NCBI GenBank assembly: GCA_030447005.1
Contig: JAUJME010000092.1
Location: 1 to 6,459 of the forward strand
From: Solirubrobacteraceae bacterium
GTDB taxonomy: Bacteria; Actinomycetota; Thermoleophilia; Solirubrobacterales; Solirubrobacteraceae
Reading direction: 5' to 3'
Length of the DNA: 6,459 nt
Shown: positions 1-4,036 of the stretch, piece after piece
Numbering within the stretch: the stretch's first letter is position 1
How the letters are laid out: each line of letters begins with the position of its first letter
The notes under the pieces: model-generated
The model's input: the letters and a program-made list of their open reading frames with translations, nothing else
Told to the model about the DNA's origin: nothing
Database searches by the model: none
Position numbers and translations under genes: made by a program

Positions 1-52
1 CCCCGCTGCTCGCGGGGTCGCTGGTCAGTGTGGTCTGGGGCGTGTGTTCCAT
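1..52 (-). CDS. Possible 5' end of a minus-strand gene, cut by the window edge
   Basis: Reading leftwards from an ATG at 52-50, 17 codons stay open to the edge and give MEHTPQTTLTSDPASSG. Fourteen of the 16 codons after the ATG end in G or C, which fits coding sequence here. An AGGAG lies 11 bases upstream (68-64) and a closer GGAG lies at 58-55, two bases from the ATG; neither spacing is ideal. The fragment is too short to identify. The polar, Thr/Ser/Pro-rich start argues against a signal peptide in the visible part. It would follow the LLM oxidoreductase in the same direction after a 125-base gap, so it could be a distal operon member or have its own promoter. It may also be chance. Confidence 0.35.
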   Translation of the reverse strand, partial: MEHTPQTTLTSDPASSG

Positions 53-177
53 CTCTCCAACTGCTCCTCTCGATCGCCGCGGGTCTCGGGTCCGCGGTCG
101 CTTCTTCCGGGTGGAGGAGACTCCCGGGTCAGTCGGACGGAACGGGGGTGTGGAGTGCGCTCCGTGCGCCTTTAATT
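53..177. other. Intergenic spacer, less GC-rich than the rest
   Basis: These 125 bases follow the stop of the LLM oxidoreductase gene. They include the most AT-rich run seen nearby (TTTAATT at 171-177) and small inverted repeats: GGAG/CTCC around a 4-base loop near 153-164, and two CCGCGG copies near 78-97. None has the long stem plus T-run of a standard intrinsic terminator on either strand. No TANNNT -10 element is obvious on the minus strand ahead of the possible gene at 52. It probably holds the 3' untranslated region of the oxidoreductase transcript and perhaps the leader of the next gene. Confidence 0.4.
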
Positions 178-1206
178 CTACCGTCGCGAAGCGGGCGCAC
201 CGGAGAGCGCGAACGCCTCCGCGACGAGCTCGTAGGACCGCAGCCGGGCGGCCGGATCGTGGACCAGCGTGAGGAGCGTGAGCTCGTCCGCGGCGTACTC
301 GGAGGCCACCTCGAGCAGCGACGCGCGGACCTGCTCGGGCGCGCCCACGATGAGCCGGCGCGAGGTCCGCGACAGGCGCGTGCGCTCGGCGTCTGAGTAC
401 GAGTGGGCCTCCGCCTCGGCGACCGACGGCACCGGCCCGGGATCGCCGCGCTCCAGCCGCAGACGCCACAGCCCGACCGACTGGGCGAGCCGGCGCGCCT
501 CGGTCTCGGTGTCCGCGCAGATCACGCCGACGCCGACGCCCACCCGCGGCGCGGCGAGCCGCGGGGAGGGGCGGAAGCGCTCGCGGTAGGCGCGCGCGAC
601 CGCCGGGCCGGCGCCCGGGTTGATGAAGTGCGCGAAGGAGAACGCCGTGCCGAACTGCGCGGCGCACATCGCGCCGTAGTCCGAGGAGCCGAGCAGCCAC
701 AGCTCGGGCATCCGCCCCGGCCCGGGGTCGGGGATCGCGCGGATGGGCGCCTCGGCCCGGTGGTCGGAGAGCAGCGCGATGAGCTCCTCGAGCTGGCGCG
801 GGAACGGCTCGTGCTGGGCGACCGGCCGCAGGAGGTGCGCGGTGAGCGGGTCGCCGCCCGGCGCGCGGCCGAGGCCGAGGTCGATGCGGCCGGGATGCAG
901 CGCCTCGAGCAGCCGGAAGGTCTCGGCCACCTTCAGCGACGAGTAGTGCGGGAGCATGACGCCGCCCGAGCCGACGCGGATCCCCTCCGTCGCGGCGGCG
1001 ATGGCGGCGACGAGGACCTCGGGCGCCGGGCCCGCCAGGCCGGTCGTGTTGTGGTGCTCGGCGACCCAGTAGCGGGCGTAGCCGAGGCGGTCGGCGGCGC
1101 GCGCGAGGTCCAGCGTGTTGCGCAGCGCCTGCGGCGCGGTCGAGCCCGAGGGGATCGGCGACTGGTCGAGGACGCCGAGCGCGAGGTCGTCCGGCGCGGT
1201 CCGCAC
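178..1206 (-). CDS. LLM class flavin-dependent oxidoreductase (luciferase-like, group 1)
   Basis: A 342-residue protein of the bacterial luciferase-like superfamily, most like the group 1/MsnO8-type branch that includes E. coli YhbW. Members are cytosolic TIM-barrel enzymes using reduced flavin for oxidation or monooxygenation; the substrate here cannot be told. Family blocks seen in order: VLDQSPIPSG (12-21), RYWVAEHHN (45-53), GSGGVMLPHYSSLKVAE (79-95), LHPGRIDLGLGRAPGGDP (103-120), LWLLGSSDYGAMCAAQFG (169-186) and the late IVGAPEQVRASL (286-297). Length is normal for the family and nothing is missing. The start is GTG at 1206; the first family block begins about ten residues in and the next internal Met is residue 84, so this start is well supported. 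It begins 7 bases after the stop of the upstream gene, so the two are probably co-transcribed. The stop is TAG. Family call is firm; specific function unknown. Confidence 0.93.
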   Translation of the reverse strand: MRTAPDDLALGVLDQSPIPSGSTAPQALRNTLDLARAADRLGYARYWVAEHHNTTGLAGPAPEVLVAAIAAATEGIRVGSGGVMLPHYSSLKVAETFRLLEALHPGRIDLGLGRAPGGDPLTAHLLRPVAQHEPFPRQLEELIALLSDHRAEAPIRAIPDPGPGRMPELWLLGSSDYGAMCAAQFGTAFSFAHFINPGAGPAVARAYRERFRPSPRLAAPRVGVGVGVICADTETEARRLAQSVGLWRLRLERGDPGPVPSVAEAEAHSYSDAERTRLSRTSRRLIVGAPEQVRASLLEVASEYAADELTLLTLVHDPAARLRSYELVAEAFALSGAPASRR

Positions 1207-1212
1207 GCGCGG

Positions 1213-1218
1213 CCTACC
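1213..1218 (-). promoter_or_regulatory. Likely ribosome binding site of the LLM oxidoreductase gene
   Basis: On the minus strand GGTAGG sits 6 bases before the GTG start at 1206 and contains the TAG stop of the preceding gene. A Shine-Dalgarno-like sequence overlapping the upstream stop fits translational coupling of the pair and supports the GTG start. It is an imperfect match to GGAGG, so the call is tentative. Confidence 0.4.
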
Positions 1219-1921
1219 GGCCGAGGCGGACCCAGTCGGTGAAGTCGTGCCAGGTGCCGCCCGTGCGGAAGCTCGCCTCCCCGAGCGCGTGGCGGACGCC
1301 GGCCAGCCGCTCCTCGCCCCAGCCCAGGCGGCGCACGAGCAGCACCAGCGCGCCCGCGAGCAGGCAGGCGGCGAGCAGGGAGCCGATCACCAGGAGCGGC
1401 ACGGGCGAGGCGTCCGAGCCCTGGGCCGGGCGGGTGAGCACGACGTTCGGCTTGTTCTCCGCGGGCGGGGGCGTGCCCGGCGCGATGCCGGCGCCGGGGG
1501 CCGCGGGCGCGGGCGGGGCGGGCGGAGCGGGAGGCGCCGGGACGGCCTCGGCCGCGGGCGGCGCGGGCGCCGGGGCCGGGGGCGCGGGCGGCGGGGCGGG
1601 CGTCGCCGCGGGCGCAGGCGCGCCGGCACCCTCGTCGTCGTCCTTCTTCTTCTTGTCGCAGTCCCCGCGGGCGCGGGCCTCGAGCGCCGCCTCGACCGCC
1701 CGCGGGAAGTCGGGCGCGTACTGCTCCGTGTCGGCCGAGATGACCTTCAGCGTGTCGCGGAGGTCCTTCGCCGAGTGGCGGCAGGGGTCGATCTTGCCGT
1801 CGTTGCGGTAGTCGAGGATCACCCGCTTGACGTTCGCCTTGACCGCCGCGCCGGCGGCCACGGGGAACGCCGCGCAGAGCACGAGGAGCGCGGCGAGCAG
1901 GCATGGGACACGGGGGCGCAT
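1214..1921 (-). CDS. Secreted, membrane-anchored protein with Pro/Ala linker, function unknown
   Basis: A 235-residue protein with clear modules. Residues 1 to about 26 form a Sec signal peptide (MRPR, a hydrophobic core, then AAGAA), probably cut near 24-26. Residues 27-89 form a small extracytoplasmic domain containing DYRNDGKIDPCRHS (37-50), a QYAPDFPRAVEAAL stretch (67-80) and two cysteines, Cys47 and Cys88, which could form a disulfide. A charged patch KKKKDDDE (90-97) follows, then a Pro/Ala linker (about 99-155). A hydrophobic helix (about 173-197) is followed by Arg-Arg and a 38-residue, presumably cytoplasmic tail ending in WHDFTDWVRLGR. The expected topology is N-terminal domain outside, C-terminus inside. 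I recognise no catalytic motif or named family. It heads the operon with the LLM oxidoreductase and diverges from the O-antigen-ligase-like gene, which suggests but does not prove an envelope role. The start is ATG, immediately before the signal peptide; no strong Shine-Dalgarno precedes it. Confidence 0.85.
   Translation of the reverse strand: MRPRVPCLLAALLVLCAAFPVAAGAAVKANVKRVILDYRNDGKIDPCRHSAKDLRDTLKVISADTEQYAPDFPRAVEAALEARARGDCDKKKKDDDEGAGAPAPAATPAPPPAPPAPAPAPPAAEAVPAPPAPPAPPAPAAPGAGIAPGTPPPAENKPNVVLTRPAQGSDASPVPLLVIGSLLAACLLAGALVLLVRRLGWGEERLAGVRHALGEASFRTGGTWHDFTDWVRLGR
1457..1627 (-). repeat. Low-complexity Pro/Ala linker coding segment
   Basis: This segment encodes residues 99-155 of the anchored secreted protein and is almost entirely Ala and Pro (APAP, PPAP and PAPP units) with a few Gly, Glu and Val. 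Such stretches usually act as extended spacers that hold an extracytoplasmic domain away from the membrane, through the peptidoglycan. Because Pro and Ala codons are C/G-rich, the plus strand carries closely spaced G-runs, for example 1496-1522 and 1565-1600. Length may vary between related strains. Confidence 0.75.
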
Positions 1922-1930
1922 CGAGGGCCC

Positions 1931-1940
1931 ATGCTAGCGT
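1931..1940. promoter_or_regulatory. Possible back-to-back -10 elements of a divergent promoter
   Basis: The ten bases ATGCTAGCGT contain a TANNNT hexamer on each strand: TAGCGT at 1935-1940 (plus) and TAGCAT at 1936-1931 (minus), overlapping in a GCTAGC palindrome. If used, transcription would start near 1947 for the ligase-like gene (ATG at 1955) and near 1924 for the secreted-protein gene (ATG at 1921), giving very short leaders. That would fit the lack of clear Shine-Dalgarno sites on either side. No convincing -35 element was seen. This is inference from a short motif. Confidence 0.25.
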
Positions 1941-1954
1941 CGGGCCGTCTCGCC

Positions 1955-4036
1955 ATGGCCGCCGCCGCGCCCCCCTCGCGCGCCCCTCGCGCGCTGCTCG
2001 TCGCGCTGACGGGATGCCTGCTCTACGCCGCCTTCGCGGGCGGCGGCACGGAGCTCGCCGACGAGAGCCGGGTCCAGATCGCGCTCGCGCTCCTCGCCGG
2101 CGTCGCGGCCGCCGTCTGGCTCTACGGGCGCGGCCTCGCCCTCGCCGCCTCCCCGCTGGCCTGGACGGGCGCCGGCCTGCTCGCGGCGTTCGCGCTGTGG
2201 TCGGGACTCAGCATCGCCTGGAGCGTCGCGCCCGACCGCAGCTGGGCCGAGCTCAACCGCGGGCTCGCCTACGCGCTGGCGGCGGTGCTGGGGATCGGCG
2301 CCGGCGCCTCCCTCCCCCGCGCGAGCGGGCTCGCGCGTGCGTGCACCGCATTCACGGTGCTCGGCGGCCTCGTCGCCCTCTACGCGCTGGCCGGCAAGAC
2401 GGTGCCGGCGCTCCCGCTGCCCTTCGCCGACCTCGACCACGCGGGGGAGATCACCCGGCTGCGGGCGCCGTTCGGCTACTGGAACGCGCTCGGGCTGTTC
2501 TGCGTGCTGAGCGCGATGCCGGCGCTCGCCGTCGCGCTCGACGAGCGGCGGAGCCTGCGCGGGCGGCTGCTCGGCGCGGGCGCCCTCGCCGTCGCGCTGC
2601 TCGTCCTCTCGCTCACCTACTCGCGCGGGGGGCTGATCGCCCTGGCGTCGGCGCTGATCGCGGTGCTCGCCCTCGGCGCGGCGGCGGCGCGGACGCTGGC
2701 CTGGGCGGTCGCGGCGGTGGCGGCAATGGTCCCCGCCGCCGCGGTCGCGCTCTCGAGCGCGGACCTGACCGCGGATGGCGCCCCGCTCGCCGAGCGCACG
2801 GACGACGCGGCGGTCGTCGGTGTCCTCCTGCTGGCCGGCCTCGGGCTGCTCGCGCTGGTCGCGAAGGGGCTCGTCGGGCTCGAGCGCCGCGGCGCGCTCG
2901 CCGGGCGCGCCGACCGGCTGGCGCTGCGCGGGCTGCTCGGCGCGGCCGCCGTCGCGGCGGCCGTCGTCGTGGCGGGCGCCGCGCTCTCCGAGCGCGGGCT
3001 GGCCGGCTCCGCCGAGGCGGCGGGCGAGCGGTTCACCTCGATCCGCAGCGACGACGCGACGGATCCCGCCCGCCTGCTCTCGACCACCTCGGGCAACCGG
3101 TGGGTGTGGTGGAAGGAGGCGGCCGGCGCGTGGTCGGACCGCCCCGTCGCGGGCTGGGGCGCCGGGTCGTTCCCCGTCACGCACGGGCTCTACCGCACGC
3201 AGCCGCTCGCGGTGGCCCAGCCGCACTCGATGCCGCTCCAGTGGCTGTCGGAGACGGGGCTCGTCGGCTTCCTGCTTGCGGCAGGCGGGCTGCTGGCGCT
3301 CCTCGCCGCGGCGCTCGCCCGCGTGCGCGCCATCGCGCGGGGACCCGAGCGAGTCGCGGGCGCGGCGCTCGCCGCCGGCGGCGTCGCGTGGCTCGTCCAC
3401 GCCCTCTACGACTGGGACTGGGACATCCCCGGCGCGACGCTGCCCATGCTCGTCGCGGTGGGGATCGCGGCCGGCCGGTCGCCGCGCCCGCGGCCCCGCC
3501 CGCCGGTGCGGTCCGCCGGGGATGGCGCGGGCCGCGCGCTGGGGCTCGCCGCCGCCGTCCTCGTCCTCTTCGCGGCGGCCGTCTCGGCGGCGCTCCCCGC
3601 GCTCGCCCAGTCGCGCGCCGAGGCGGCCCTCGACGCCGCCGCCCTCGGCGGGCCGGACCGCGAGCGGCTCGCGGGCGCGGCGCGCGACGCGGAGCTCGCC
3701 GCGCGGCTCGACCCGCTGTCGGTCGCGCCGCTGTTCGCGCTCGCCACGGTGGCCGAGCGCCTCGGCGACCTCGGGCAGGCCCGCCGCCAGATCGTGCGGG
3801 CGATCGAGCGCCAGCCCGAGAGCGCGGCCGCCTGGTCGCGGCTCGTGCGCCTGGAGATCGCCACGGGCAACCGGCCCGCCCTCGCGCGCGCCGCGCGGCG
3901 GCTGCTCGAGCTCGACCCGGTGAGCCCCGAGGCCATCGCGCTGGCGCGCCGGGCGCAGGGGGCGCTCATGCCGCCCGAGGGCTCGCCCGCCGCCACGGGC
4001 TCGCCGCTGCCGATCGCGCCGGCGCGGCTCCCCTAG
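1955..4036 (+). CDS. O-antigen ligase/polymerase-like membrane protein with C-terminal TPR region
   Basis: A 693-residue (701 if the in-frame ATG at 1931 is used) polytopic membrane protein of the Wzy_C/WaaL-like superfamily. Members join or polymerise lipid-linked glycans at the outer face of the cytoplasmic membrane; the substrate here is unknown. About a dozen hydrophobic helices span residues 12-506, with one more at about 527-549. Family signs: RLRAPFGYWNALGLF (168-182), LTYSRGGLIAL (220-230), and a large loop (about 344-430) with GNRWVWWKEA (380-389), GWGAGSF (400-406) and the His-bearing AQPHSMPLQWLSETGLVG (421-438). His424 and Arg382 are candidates for the conserved loop residues; HN is HS here. 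After the last helix, residues about 570-668 form TPR-like helical pairs with LDP and RQP turns, then a Pro-rich tail. I prefer the 1955 start because it directly precedes the basic/hydrophobic N-terminus and leaves room for a promoter, but 1931 is not excluded. No glycosyltransferase or flippase gene is visible nearby. The TAG stop overlaps that of the convergent gene. Confidence 0.88.
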   Translation: MAAAAPPSRAPRALLVALTGCLLYAAFAGGGTELADESRVQIALALLAGVAAAVWLYGRGLALAASPLAWTGAGLLAAFALWSGLSIAWSVAPDRSWAELNRGLAYALAAVLGIGAGASLPRASGLARACTAFTVLGGLVALYALAGKTVPALPLPFADLDHAGEITRLRAPFGYWNALGLFCVLSAMPALAVALDERRSLRGRLLGAGALAVALLVLSLTYSRGGLIALASALIAVLALGAAAARTLAWAVAAVAAMVPAAAVALSSADLTADGAPLAERTDDAAVVGVLLLAGLGLLALVAKGLVGLERRGALAGRADRLALRGLLGAAAVAAAVVVAGAALSERGLAGSAEAAGERFTSIRSDDATDPARLLSTTSGNRWVWWKEAAGAWSDRPVAGWGAGSFPVTHGLYRTQPLAVAQPHSMPLQWLSETGLVGFLLAAGGLLALLAAALARVRAIARGPERVAGAALAAGGVAWLVHALYDWDWDIPGATLPMLVAVGIAAGRSPRPRPRPPVRSAGDGAGRALGLAAAVLVLFAAAVSAALPALAQSRAEAALDAAALGGPDRERLAGAARDAELAARLDPLSVAPLFALATVAERLGDLGQARRQIVRAIERQPESAAAWSRLVRLEIATGNRPALARAARRLLELDPVSPEAIALARRAQGALMPPEGSPAATGSPLPIAPARLP
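4033..4036. other. Shared CTAG carrying the stop codons of two convergent genes
   Basis: The plus-strand O-antigen-ligase-like gene ends with TAG at 4034-4036 and the minus-strand coiled-coil gene with TAG at 4035-4033. The palindrome CTAG therefore contains both stops, and the two coding regions overlap by three bases. No terminator hairpin can sit between them, so each transcript must run into the other gene's antisense strand or end by another mechanism. Confidence 0.8.

Noticed and set aside
1..17. CCCCGC/GCGGGG hairpin at the left edge as a terminator
   Set aside because: The 6-bp stem is perfect, but there is no T-run on either side in view and it would lie inside the possible minus-strand coding start. 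Such short stems are common at this GC content.
933..1904. Minus-strand frame of 323 codons overlapping the secreted-protein and LLM genes
   Set aside because: Arg/Pro/Ala-rich out-of-frame shadow of both genes.
1115..1930. Upstream extension of the ligase-like frame as coding sequence
   Set aside because: The frame stays open upstream because of high GC, but the sequence is Gly/Arg-rich and lies antisense to two well-supported genes. Membrane-protein sequence begins only after 1931-1955.
1934..3400. Long minus-strand open frame (488 codons) antisense to the ligase-like gene
   Set aside because: Its product is a featureless Arg/Glu/Gly/Gln-rich chain with no domain, while the plus strand encodes clear membrane helices and family motifs.
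178..4036. TAG read as a sense codon (such as pyrrolysine)
   Set aside because: Each TAG falls where its protein ends at a normal length or just before another gene's start or end; there is no continuation with family similarity.
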